Assembly: GCF_003970495.1 (NCBI RefSeq)
Contig: NZ_RXWW01000030.1
Span: 1-55,748, forward strand
Reading direction: 5' to 3'
Length of the DNA stretch: 55,748 nt
DNA from: Staphylococcus pasteuri
GTDB lineage: Bacteria > Bacillota > Bacilli > Staphylococcales > Staphylococcaceae
Shown in pieces: positions 45,338-53,602 of the stretch (positions within the stretch are counted from its first letter, which is position 1; the number at the start of each line of letters is the position of its first letter). Under the pieces are notes generated by a model. The model worked only from the letters and a program-made list of their open reading frames with translations, made no database searches and had not been told where the DNA came from. The translations under genes and the position numbers were made by a program.

Positions 45338-46273
45338 TTATTCATTTTTAGATTGAATATCTGCTTGGTCTGTATTGTTAGTAATTATTTGTTGAGCGAT
45401 ATTCCAACTATCATGCTCGATATCTAAAACACTTCTTAAATAAGCCCATGTTGTATGTTGTAGTAAGTCAATTCTTTCAGGATTTTCGTCAGTCGTTTCT
45501 TTGGCTTCATATCCTGCTATACCACCTAATGAATGTTCCGCTTCATATAATTTTAATAAACTTTTCTCACCTGGACTTAAATAATACGGTTCTTCCATCC
45601 ATTCAGGTCCTATACTAGTTAATGGATTTTGATCTTTATCTCCCACTACAACTAAAGCTGGTTTAGTCATATGTTCAAAGGTTGGATTTAAAAACGAAAA
45701 ATTATCTTTCGCAAATTGTGTTAACTTGTCTCCACCTTCTCCAGCAGTTGCTAATAAAATTCCGCCTTTCACTCTATCATCAGAATAATCTGTTGTCGCT
45801 TTAGTTATCGGATCAATCACTTGAAGTCCTAATAAATTACCTGCTGTTTGACCACCGAATGAGTGACCAACTGTCGCAATCTTACTCGTGTCTAATCGTC
45901 CACTCAAACCTGGGACTTGAGTCTCAATATATCCCAAATGATCTAAAATTGTTTTAACATCTTCCACTCGCTGACGCCATAAGTTTGATTGTCTAGGATC
46001 ATCTTGAGACATGCCAATCGTTCTTGAATCTAAAAATGTAGGTTGAATGACAACAAATCCATGCGATGCCCAAAAGTCAGTTAAAGGTTCATATGCGTGC
46101 ATTGAAGATCCAAATCCATGTGCAAATAAAATGATAGGTAAATTGTTACCTTCAGACGGCATACTTACTTTCACTTGTAATTCATCACCACGTTCAGTTG
46201 GCGTTGGTAAAGAAATCGGTTTGATTGTCATACTAGGAATAGCTTCGTTTATATTAAAATTGAGTTGATTCAT
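45338..46273 (-). CDS. Alpha/beta hydrolase (PAF-acetylhydrolase/chlorophyllase-like)
   Basis: The 311-aa protein has AHGFGSSMHAYE (oxyanion loop, residues 51-62), the nucleophile G136-H-S138-F-G-G, a probable catalytic Asp in VVGDKDQNP, and a catalytic His near AEHSLGGI. Substrate is an unknown ester. No signal peptide. GAGG precedes the ATG. Possibly cotranscribed with the patatin-like phospholipase, giving a small lipid or ester-degrading unit. Confidence 0.8.
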   Translation of the reverse strand: MNQLNFNINEAIPSMTIKPISLPTPTERGDELQVKVSMPSEGNNLPIILFAHGFGSSMHAYEPLTDFWASHGFVVIQPTFLDSRTIGMSQDDPRQSNLWRQRVEDVKTILDHLGYIETQVPGLSGRLDTSKIATVGHSFGGQTAGNLLGLQVIDPITKATTDYSDDRVKGGILLATAGEGGDKLTQFAKDNFSFLNPTFEHMTKPALVVVGDKDQNPLTSIGPEWMEEPYYLSPGEKSLLKLYEAEHSLGGIAGYEAKETTDENPERIDLLQHTTWAYLRSVLDIEHDSWNIAQQIITNNTDQADIQSKNE

Positions 46274-46274
46274 T

Positions 46275-46595
46275 TTAAAAGCCTCACTTTTTTATTAGTT
46301 AAATTTTGTGGATTTTGAGTATAAAAAGTATATTTATTAAGCAAGTTTAAAATGAGACACTCTGAAATTCAAATATATTGACTGTAATAGACCAATTTGT
46401 ATTTATTTAATAAAAATATGCCTTGATAACATCTTTTAAGATGTACCAAGACATATAGCTATATCAATATTATTTTTCAATCTATAAAATAAGCAGGTAT
46501 GGATTTTCGATATATTTTGCAAGCACTTTTAGGAAGTCCGCTGTTCCTGCACCAAAATTTAAAAATTCTAACATTCCAATCAAAGTTCATTATAT
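46275..46595. other. 321-bp gap between the hydrolase and helicase genes
   Basis: It contains the promoter region of the hydrolase, a perfect hairpin ACATCTT-TT-AAGATGT (46429-46444) within a longer imperfect stem, and a possible 30-aa peptide ORF (46482-46574). The helicase gene has no clear terminator immediately after its stop; the 46429-46444 hairpin could serve both. Confidence 0.5.
46482..46574 (-). CDS. Possible 30-aa hydrophobic peptide
   Basis: An ATG at 46574 opens a 30-codon frame beginning MLEFLNFGAGTADFLK and ending IENPYLLIL, stop TAG. The composition is amphipathic to hydrophobic with few charges, and codon choice looks gene-like. It starts 22 bp after the helicase stop on the same strand. 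There is no strong ribosome site (TTGGA abuts the ATG); an in-frame TTG lies 9 nt earlier. It may be a real small peptide, a decayed gene end, or chance. Confidence 0.3.
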   Translation of the reverse strand: MLEFLNFGAGTADFLKVLAKYIENPYLLIL

Positions 46596-49460
46596 TTAAT
46601 CAGAAGTAATATACCTATAAATATCATCTCTAACTGGTTGATACATAGATAATTTCATCGTTACGACTGAATTTCCGTTAGGCATTATATCTTCCTCTTC
46701 TGTCCCTTCAATATAATTAGCTGTTCCAAGATAGTAGAAGTACTTACCATCATCGTCTTTTTTCTTTACAAAAATATACATTGTTACATTATTTTCCACA
46801 TGATTGAGTATATTTTGTACTTCTGGAGATTGGATTTTTCTTGGTGACCTTGTGTACCATTTCAACTCATCTTGGCTTAAAAACTCATCTTCATATTTAG
46901 TATTATCACTTATGTCTTCATGTTTATCATAAGTGATAAATATAGGTAAAGTTTGATGTTTCATTTTATAGCCATTTATAGTTCCCGACTCATCACTATC
47001 CCAATTAAGCAGTTTAACAAAATCTTCACGGGAATATTTATTATAAATAATCATCCTATTTCCACTATCTTGATATCGACGATTATTATATTTAGACAGT
47101 TCTATTAAATCAAAAATATATTTTAAAAATAATGGATTATTTAATGAGTTGGAAAATTCTTTTGTTAATTGAATTTTGTCATTTTCAATATTTATAAGTG
47201 GTTCACCATAAGTATCACCAATTGTTGATTTGAATAATGAGAAGTCTAAAATTTTCAGGGATGTTATTACATCTTTTTCAATTATATCGTCGTTTAATTT
47301 TCTCATTTTCTCTAATAATTCTTTAATGAATATGGGGCCTTTCAATATTTCTTCTAATACTAAAATATCCACTTTCTTTAAACCTGGAGTTAGTTGCCTT
47401 GATAAAAAAGTTAAGTTTTTAAATTCATTAAGATTGATTTTATCTTCTATGTATTTATTTTTTAATAAAAACTCATGATAATTTTTGTATTTAGAAAAAA
47501 TAACACTAGGATCAATTGAATTTTGTCTAATAAAATCCATTAACATAGGTAGTCTACCAATTCTATTCTGAACTGTTTCATAGGCTTCTCTTATCAATTT
47601 AGGCTGATTTAATTTAACTGCATCTAAAGAATCATAAATCTTTTTCTTAGCTATTTCTTCAAAATTTATTGTAGACACACCGTTTAATTCACTATTAGAA
47701 GTTAAAAACTTTTTATAACTATCCTTATTTTGAGACTGATCTCCTGATAGAGCGACTGGTATTAAATAATTCGTTTTATAATTCCCAATAAAATCAATAA
47801 CTGTAACGTATTCTTTATTGTTACTTTTCCTTAATCCTCTACCTAATTGTTGAATAAATATGATACTTGATTCAGTTGGTCTTAACATTACGACTTGATT
47901 AACTTCAGGAATATCAATACCTTCATTGAATAAGTCTACAGTTATAATATAGCTAATTTCTCCATTTTTTAAACGCTCAATTGTGGTACTTCTTAATTCA
48001 ATTTTATCTTTTCCTGTTAATCCTACAGAAGGTATTCCATGATCCGTTAATTTCTGCGCTAATTCATATGCTTCATCTCTTCGACTTACAAAAATTAACC
48101 CTTTAAGTTCTTCTCCAGAATAACCATAATAGTTAGTTTTATCTAAAATATTTTGCAATCGTTCATCTGACGTTAGATTCTTTAAATCTGCAACTTCCTC
48201 ACTTATTTCTCCACCAATTGAATAATCAGTAACACCAAAATAGTGAAAGGGACATAAAATTTCACTTTCCAATGCTTCTTGTAATCTAATTTCAAAAGCT
48301 ACATTATAATCAAATAATTCATATATATTTAGATCATCAGATCTTTCTGGTGTAGCTGTCATACCTAACATAAACTTGGGTGTGAAATAGTTGAATATTC
48401 TTTGGTAGCTCGAAGCAGCAGATCTATGAGCCTCATCAAATACAATATAATCAAAATGTTCTTTTGAGAATGCTTTAAAATTTTCATTATTAGATAAAGT
48501 TTGAATAGTAGCAAACAAATATTTTGCATTAACGTTTTTGTGTTTACCAGTAAGTAAACCAAATTCATTATCATCAATATGAGGCATTACTTTTTGAAAT
48601 TCTTCTCTGGCTCTATTTAAAATACCTTCGTTATGTACGATAAATAAAACCTTTTCTGGGTTAAACGCTCTAACATCTAATGCACACAATATTGTTTTCC
48701 CTGTTCCTGTAGCCGAAATAATAAGACTTCTATCTTTTCCTTCTTTTCTGTGTGAATCCAGACAACTTAATGCTTCTTTCTGCATTTTATTAGGCTGAAT
48801 ATTAAATACGCTTTTATATTTATCATTCAACACTTTTTGTTGATTTTGTAATTCAAATATTTGTTTTATTGACTTGTATTCAAAAGTCTCTTTATAATCA
48901 TCAATCCATTTCTGAGTTAAGGATATACTTTTATCCCATAGGTCATTAAATTGTGACTTAATATTATGTACTAATTCACCATTTCTATGAGTTGATAACA
49001 ATATATTATGTTCGTAATTAATTTTTAATGCATTAGAGGTTAGATTTGAACTACCAATGATCATAGAAGAGTAATTTTCATGATCAAAAATATACCCTTT
49101 TGCATGAAACCCTTCTACATCAGTTAAACGTACTTCCACATTTTCTAATTTTAATAATTCACTATACATTTTAGGACTATTAAATCCTAAATAATTGGAA
49201 GTTAATATTCTCCCTTTTATTCCTTTACGATTTAAATCATATAATATGGATTTTAAACTAGCTAATCCACTTTCAGTAATGAATGCTACTGAAATACTAA
49301 AAGATATACACTTTTGTAACTCTTGAACTATTGTAGATAAAACATTTTCATTTTTATTATTTATTAATAATTTGGGAGTAAAATTTCCTTGGTGCGAAAC
49401 ATTTTTATCTATAAATCCTTTATGTAAAGATTGTGTGAAATCTTCAATTAATCTATTCAT
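46596..49460 (-). CDS. PLD-nuclease / SF2 DEAH helicase / DUF3427-like fusion protein
   Basis: The 954-aa protein has an N-terminal phospholipase-D-type nuclease domain with one HxK motif (H119-A-K121, then GSSN at 136-139). A superfamily-2 helicase follows: Walker A ATGTGKT (250-256), DEAH (342-345), TAT (368-370), and motif VI QQLGRGLR (537-544). The last 150 or so residues resemble DUF3427 (YTRSPRKIQS ... VKLSMYQPV-like end). The architecture suggests ATP-driven translocation on nucleic acid linked to cleavage, as in restriction-like or repair enzymes. It begins 2 bp after the nudix gene ends, with GAAGGAG inside that gene. The role in defence is inferred. Confidence 0.85.
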   Translation of the reverse strand: MNRLIEDFTQSLHKGFIDKNVSHQGNFTPKLLINNKNENVLSTIVQELQKCISFSISVAFITESGLASLKSILYDLNRKGIKGRILTSNYLGFNSPKMYSELLKLENVEVRLTDVEGFHAKGYIFDHENYSSMIIGSSNLTSNALKINYEHNILLSTHRNGELVHNIKSQFNDLWDKSISLTQKWIDDYKETFEYKSIKQIFELQNQQKVLNDKYKSVFNIQPNKMQKEALSCLDSHRKEGKDRSLIISATGTGKTILCALDVRAFNPEKVLFIVHNEGILNRAREEFQKVMPHIDDNEFGLLTGKHKNVNAKYLFATIQTLSNNENFKAFSKEHFDYIVFDEAHRSAASSYQRIFNYFTPKFMLGMTATPERSDDLNIYELFDYNVAFEIRLQEALESEILCPFHYFGVTDYSIGGEISEEVADLKNLTSDERLQNILDKTNYYGYSGEELKGLIFVSRRDEAYELAQKLTDHGIPSVGLTGKDKIELRSTTIERLKNGEISYIITVDLFNEGIDIPEVNQVVMLRPTESSIIFIQQLGRGLRKSNNKEYVTVIDFIGNYKTNYLIPVALSGDQSQNKDSYKKFLTSNSELNGVSTINFEEIAKKKIYDSLDAVKLNQPKLIREAYETVQNRIGRLPMLMDFIRQNSIDPSVIFSKYKNYHEFLLKNKYIEDKINLNEFKNLTFLSRQLTPGLKKVDILVLEEILKGPIFIKELLEKMRKLNDDIIEKDVITSLKILDFSLFKSTIGDTYGEPLINIENDKIQLTKEFSNSLNNPLFLKYIFDLIELSKYNNRRYQDSGNRMIIYNKYSREDFVKLLNWDSDESGTINGYKMKHQTLPIFITYDKHEDISDNTKYEDEFLSQDELKWYTRSPRKIQSPEVQNILNHVENNVTMYIFVKKKDDDGKYFYYLGTANYIEGTEEEDIMPNGNSVVTMKLSMYQPVRDDIYRYITSD

Positions 49461-49462
49461 AG

Positions 49463-49855
49463 CTATTCTCCTTCAATTATTAATTTAACCGCTGGAATAT
49501 CTGCTGGAGCCCATGTTAATGAATTAAGCTGGTTAATTGGTAACCACTTTATTTCTTTATGTTCAGTTAAAGTAGGAACATCTTGGTTTAATTGACACTT
49601 AAAGGTTGTTAAGTTAACTCTACCAAAATCATATTCATACTCTGTAGTTGTCAATTTTTCATTAATAGAAATATCACATTTCATTTCTTCTTGAATTTCT
49701 CTAATCAAGGCTTCTTCTTCTGATTCATTTTTTTCAACTTTTCCACCTGGAAATTCCCACATTAAAGGTAGGCTCATTTTTTCACTTCTTTGAGCACATA
49801 AAATTTTATTATCAGAAAATATAATTGCTCCAACTACATTTATCACTTTTTTCAT
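49463..49855 (-). CDS. Nudix hydrolase (MutT-like)
   Basis: I chose the ATG at 49855, preceded by AGAAGGTG; the ATG at 49876 has none. The 130-aa enzyme has a full nudix box (GGKVEKNESEEEALIREIQ then EEM, residues 37-58) and resembles MutT/CTP-pyrophosphohydrolase proteins that hydrolyse (d)NTPs to monophosphates, such as 8-oxo-dGTP. WEFPGGK and the C-terminal WLPINQL segment are typical. It is the first gene of a two-gene operon with the PLD-helicase, 2 bp apart, so the two probably act together or in the same response. Confidence 0.85.
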   Translation of the reverse strand: MKKVINVVGAIIFSDNKILCAQRSEKMSLPLMWEFPGGKVEKNESEEEALIREIQEEMKCDISINEKLTTTEYEYDFGRVNLTTFKCQLNQDVPTLTEHKEIKWLPINQLNSLTWAPADIPAVKLIIEGE

Positions 49856-49963
49856 ATATTTCACCTTCTCTATCAAATTTATATATACATTCTATCAAAT
49901 AATTTAAAAGCAGTAAGTTAACTAATAAAAATATAGAAATTTCATTGAAATCAGAAGTGTAAA

Positions 49964-49991
49964 AATCCGAACAGCATCACTTGTCCGGATT
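49964..49991 (-). terminator. Terminator of the TagE/TarM-like gene
   Basis: AATCCG and CGGATT form a stem with TTTTT following on the minus strand; part of the loop also pairs. Confidence 0.65.
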
Positions 49992-50001
49992 CAAAATCTT
50001 T

Positions 50002-51492
50002 CTATTTAATTTTATCAAACAACTTTTTAAAGTTGGCTGCGGCGTTTTCTTGTTTGAGTGTTGCTTTTGTAGCAACATGTGTTAGTGGTTCTCTAACTAC
50101 TTTATCCATGTATTTTGCAAATTCTTCAATATTATCTGGTTCTACTAAATAACCATTAACGCCATCATCAATAATTTCACTTGGACCATATCTAACGTCA
50201 TATGAAATAACTGGACAGCCTACTTCTATACTTTCCATTACTGTTAAGCCAAAGCCCTCATACTTACTAGTTAATAATGAAGCTTTAGACTTTCTAAATT
50301 CATCCAATGGATTATTAGTATAGTTATATACTTTTACTTTATCGCCTAAGTTATATTCTTTAATAAGGTCTAGCATTAATTTTTTTTGATTGGCTTCATC
50401 TGGGCCAAACACTGTTAATTCAGTATCATGACCATAAGATAGAAATTGTTTATATGCTTTAATCAAGTGGTCAATTTGTTTTTGTAAACCTAATCTACCG
50501 ATAAATACAAATCGGTCTAATTTTTCAACTTGATCTGACTCAGGATATGGTTCAATAAAATGCGGAATAACAGATATTTTATTATCATCGATATCATACA
50601 AGTTTTGAATATCATCTTTTTGCATTTGAGTAAGTAATAAATATTGAGCTACTTTATCAGCATTACCTAGCGCTGTTTTGTATGAGCCTTTTACATTTTC
50701 TCCATCTAAATGACTATTGTGGAATACAAGAACATTTTTAGTTTTAGGTATTTGATTAAGCATTGGTTTATCTAATACTCTAGCATCATTAAAGATGATA
50801 TCTCCATCTTTAAAACGATGATTGAAATAATACTCAAATAAATCTTTTTCAGTTTTAAATGAGCGTAAATATTTATTGTCTTTAAATATTTGAATAAAAT
50901 CGATACGTTTATCTACACTAGCATCATAAAATTTCTTACAATAAATTTGTCCTTCTGTATCGTAGTATTCTTCTAATATTTTAAAGTATGTTTTACTAGA
51001 GAAATAATTAATTTTATGAAGTTGACCATACACATTGTACTCATGACGTTCAATTCTTTTCTTAGATACAGGAGACATAACATCTTCGAATTCTACAATA
51101 TTAGTACCTTCATAATATCTTCTATAAAGAACGTACGTATCTCCATCATAATAACGAACGACATTACCATCTTTAAATTCTTTCTTTTGTAGTCCTTCAA
51201 TTTCTTTATCTTTTTCTTTATAAATTGGTTTTTTCTTAAATTTTGTCGTTGGTATAGATAATAATTTAAAATCTGAAAGCCAATCATATAAATTTTCGTA
51301 TTCTGTATTTTTAGTTACAAAACCTTTTTTTAAAAATTCATCATATACTTCTTTATAATTAGCATTATAATTTGTAGTATATATCTTATTAACGATATTC
51401 ATTTCCTCATCTAAAAACTTGATTCGTTTTAATAACGCTTTAGTTCTTCCCCCATGGACTGGTGGCAATGTGCTTGTAATTGTATTAATCAT
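50002..51492 (-). CDS. TagE/TarM-like glycosyltransferase (GT4)
   Basis: The 496-aa protein has an N-terminal TarM-type beta-rich domain with the glycine-rich start (TLPPVHGGRTKALLKR), followed by a GT-B transferase domain: FVFIGRLGLQKQIDHLIKA and the retaining E-x7-E motif in SKYEGFGLTVMESIEVGCPVI. The family adds glucose or GlcNAc to poly(glycerol- or ribitol-phosphate) teichoic acid with retained (alpha) configuration at the inner membrane face. GGGG precedes the ATG. pgcA diverges from it and galU lies nearby, which supplies UDP-glucose. Acceptor and sugar are inferred. Confidence 0.82.
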   Translation of the reverse strand: MINTITSTLPPVHGGRTKALLKRIKFLDEEMNIVNKIYTTNYNANYKEVYDEFLKKGFVTKNTEYENLYDWLSDFKLLSIPTTKFKKKPIYKEKDKEIEGLQKKEFKDGNVVRYYDGDTYVLYRRYYEGTNIVEFEDVMSPVSKKRIERHEYNVYGQLHKINYFSSKTYFKILEEYYDTEGQIYCKKFYDASVDKRIDFIQIFKDNKYLRSFKTEKDLFEYYFNHRFKDGDIIFNDARVLDKPMLNQIPKTKNVLVFHNSHLDGENVKGSYKTALGNADKVAQYLLLTQMQKDDIQNLYDIDDNKISVIPHFIEPYPESDQVEKLDRFVFIGRLGLQKQIDHLIKAYKQFLSYGHDTELTVFGPDEANQKKLMLDLIKEYNLGDKVKVYNYTNNPLDEFRKSKASLLTSKYEGFGLTVMESIEVGCPVISYDVRYGPSEIIDDGVNGYLVEPDNIEEFAKYMDKVVREPLTHVATKATLKQENAAANFKKLFDKIK

Positions 51493-51796
51493 ATTTAATC
51501 CCCATTTATATTTGATATGCTAATTATATGAGACAATATTTAAAAAGTATAGACTTTTGATATTAAAAAATAATTGATAAACACTTATTTTTTAATATTG
51601 TCATAAATACTTAAATTTCAACTTTGAATTTTTCTCATCATTTTTTATATCTTTTTAATGTAACTTACAATAAATGTACTATATAATAAGATTAACTTAC
51701 ATGCGTACATCTGTATTCAATATACCCGTTTGATAATGATTTAAAATAATTAATTTAGATGTAACGCGATTATTTTTTAAAGGGGAATTTTATATT
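51493..51796. other. 304-bp divergent region between the GT4 gene and pgcA
   Basis: No gene. It holds overlapping inverted repeats (51532-51602), a TATAAT at 51682-51687 that may be the pgcA -10, and direct repeats of TAACTTACA at 51661 and 51693. Confidence 0.5.
51532..51602. promoter_or_regulatory. Competing inverted repeats in the GT4 leader
   Basis: The arm TTATTTTTTAATATTGTC (51585-51602) can pair either with GACAATATTTAAAAA (51532-51546, one mismatch) or with ATATTAAAAAATAA (51560-51573, perfect 14 bp). The pairings are mutually exclusive. Confidence 0.45.
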
Positions 51797-53437
51797 ATGA
51801 AAGATAATTGGACTAAAGTAGCTGATGAAAGTTTAGTTAAAGACTTTTATGAGAACCAATCAACTGAAGCTCAACAAGAAGGCTTTGAAACAACACTTGC
51901 TTTTGGTACGGCTGGAATAAGAGGCAAATTAGGACTTGGAGAAGGACGTTTAAACCGATTTACTGTATCTAAAGTCGCTTTAGGCTTAGCCAAGTTTTTA
52001 CAATCCAAACACACATCACCAGTAGCAGTGATTCATTATGATACAAGACATTTGTCACCGGAATTCGCTCAAATTATCGCAACGATTTTAGCTAGTAATG
52101 ATATCAAAGTTTATTTATCTGATACATACCGTACAACACCTGATTTATCTTATGCTGTTAGATTTTTAGAAGCAGATGCGGGTGTCATGATTACTGCAAG
52201 TCATAATCCTAAAGACTATAACGGTATCAAAGTTTACGGTGAAGACGGTGCACAACTGTCTACAGAACCATCTGCCGAGCTAAGTGATTATATTAACGAT
52301 TTAGGTGATCCACTTAACATTGAACTACCTGAATTAAATGAACAACAACAATCAAACATTTTAACAGTCCCAACTGACGTAAGAACATCATACTTTGAAC
52401 ACATTAAGGAATTAGTCGGTGACATTCCTAAATCAAATTTACAAGTGGTGTTTACAAGTTTACATGGAACAAGCGTACCTGTTGTACCTGACATTTTGAC
52501 AACGTTAAATTTCAATCAATTTAATTTAGTTGAAGCGCAATGTAAACCTGATCCTAACTTCAGTTCTGTTGCAAGTGCAAATCCAGAAGATCATAAAGCG
52601 TTTGATCAATCCATTGAACTTGCAAATCAAATTAAAGCTGATTTATTAATTAGTACTGATCCAGATGCTGACCGTTTAGGTATAGCAGAGCGTGATGCAG
52701 ACGGTAATATTCATTACTTTAATGGTAACCAAATTGGTGCCCTATTATTAAATTATCGTATTAATGAAACAGCACACTTAAACAATAGAATTATGATTCA
52801 ATCTATTGTAAGTAGTGAACTAGCTAAGTCATTAGCGCGTTATCATAATGTAGAATACAAAGAAGTGTTAACTGGCTTTAAATATATTGCTGAAGAAATT
52901 AGAAATATGTCTGATGATCAAAATTACTTACTTGGTTATGAAGAAAGTTATGGTTTCCTAGCTGGTCCATTCGTAAGAGATAAGGATGCGATTCAGATCG
53001 TACCGCTTATTATTAAATATGCTTCTGAACTTAAAAATGAAGGACGTATGTTAAAAGATGAGTTGGAAGATATCTACCAACAAGTAGGACACCACAATAA
53101 CAAATTATTCTCTCATACATTTGAAGGTGCAAAAGGCAAAGCAATTATCGATGATATTATGACAACATATAGAAATAACCCACCACGTTCTATTAATGGA
53201 TTAGATGTCATTGCTATTGAAGATTATGAAACAGGAGAAAAAGTTGATTTCCAAACAAATCAAACCTCTTCTATTACGTTACCTAAAGCAAATGTACTTA
53301 AAATTTACTTCAAAGAAGGGTTTATTGCATTAAGACCTTCTGGTACTGAACCTAAGATCAAATTGTATGTATCATTAACACATGACGATTTTGATAATAT
53401 TGCAAACAAAATAAATTCATTTATTTTTGATAAATAA
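51797..53437 (+). CDS. pgcA: Alpha-phosphoglucomutase
   Basis: The 546-aa enzyme interconverts glucose-6-phosphate and glucose-1-phosphate, feeding UDP-glucose for glycolipid and teichoic acid glycosylation. It shows the active Ser in ITASHNPKDYNG (S135), the Mg2+ loop DPDADRLGIAERD, the sugar loop GYEESYGFLAG and the phosphate loop RPSGTEPKIKLYV. Length fits staphylococcal PgcA. AAAGGGGAA lies 9 nt before the ATG. With galU and two glycosyltransferases around it, the pathway context is consistent. Confidence 0.92.
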   Translation: MKDNWTKVADESLVKDFYENQSTEAQQEGFETTLAFGTAGIRGKLGLGEGRLNRFTVSKVALGLAKFLQSKHTSPVAVIHYDTRHLSPEFAQIIATILASNDIKVYLSDTYRTTPDLSYAVRFLEADAGVMITASHNPKDYNGIKVYGEDGAQLSTEPSAELSDYINDLGDPLNIELPELNEQQQSNILTVPTDVRTSYFEHIKELVGDIPKSNLQVVFTSLHGTSVPVVPDILTTLNFNQFNLVEAQCKPDPNFSSVASANPEDHKAFDQSIELANQIKADLLISTDPDADRLGIAERDADGNIHYFNGNQIGALLLNYRINETAHLNNRIMIQSIVSSELAKSLARYHNVEYKEVLTGFKYIAEEIRNMSDDQNYLLGYEESYGFLAGPFVRDKDAIQIVPLIIKYASELKNEGRMLKDELEDIYQQVGHHNNKLFSHTFEGAKGKAIIDDIMTTYRNNPPRSINGLDVIAIEDYETGEKVDFQTNQTSSITLPKANVLKIYFKEGFIALRPSGTEPKIKLYVSLTHDDFDNIANKINSFIFDK

Positions 53438-53441
53438 TAAG

Positions 53442-53472
53442 AAGCTTCTCCAATCAATGGAGAAGCTTTTTA
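53442..53472 (+). terminator. Terminator of pgcA
   Basis: AAGCTTCTCC pairs with GGAGAAGCTT around a 7-nt loop, then TTT. Confidence 0.85.
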
Positions 53473-53602
53473 TTATACCGCACATTTAATTATTTAATAT
53501 TTTGATATTTTAATTGATAGTGCTATACTTTTAGTGATTTTCAAATATATTATTCAGTCATAAAAATAACAATTTCAAAACACTAATTAGGGAGAGAGTA
53601 TT

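Noticed and set aside
51733..51752. Fur-box-like GATAATGATT before pgcA
   Set aside because: Only one half resembles the consensus; the second half does not.
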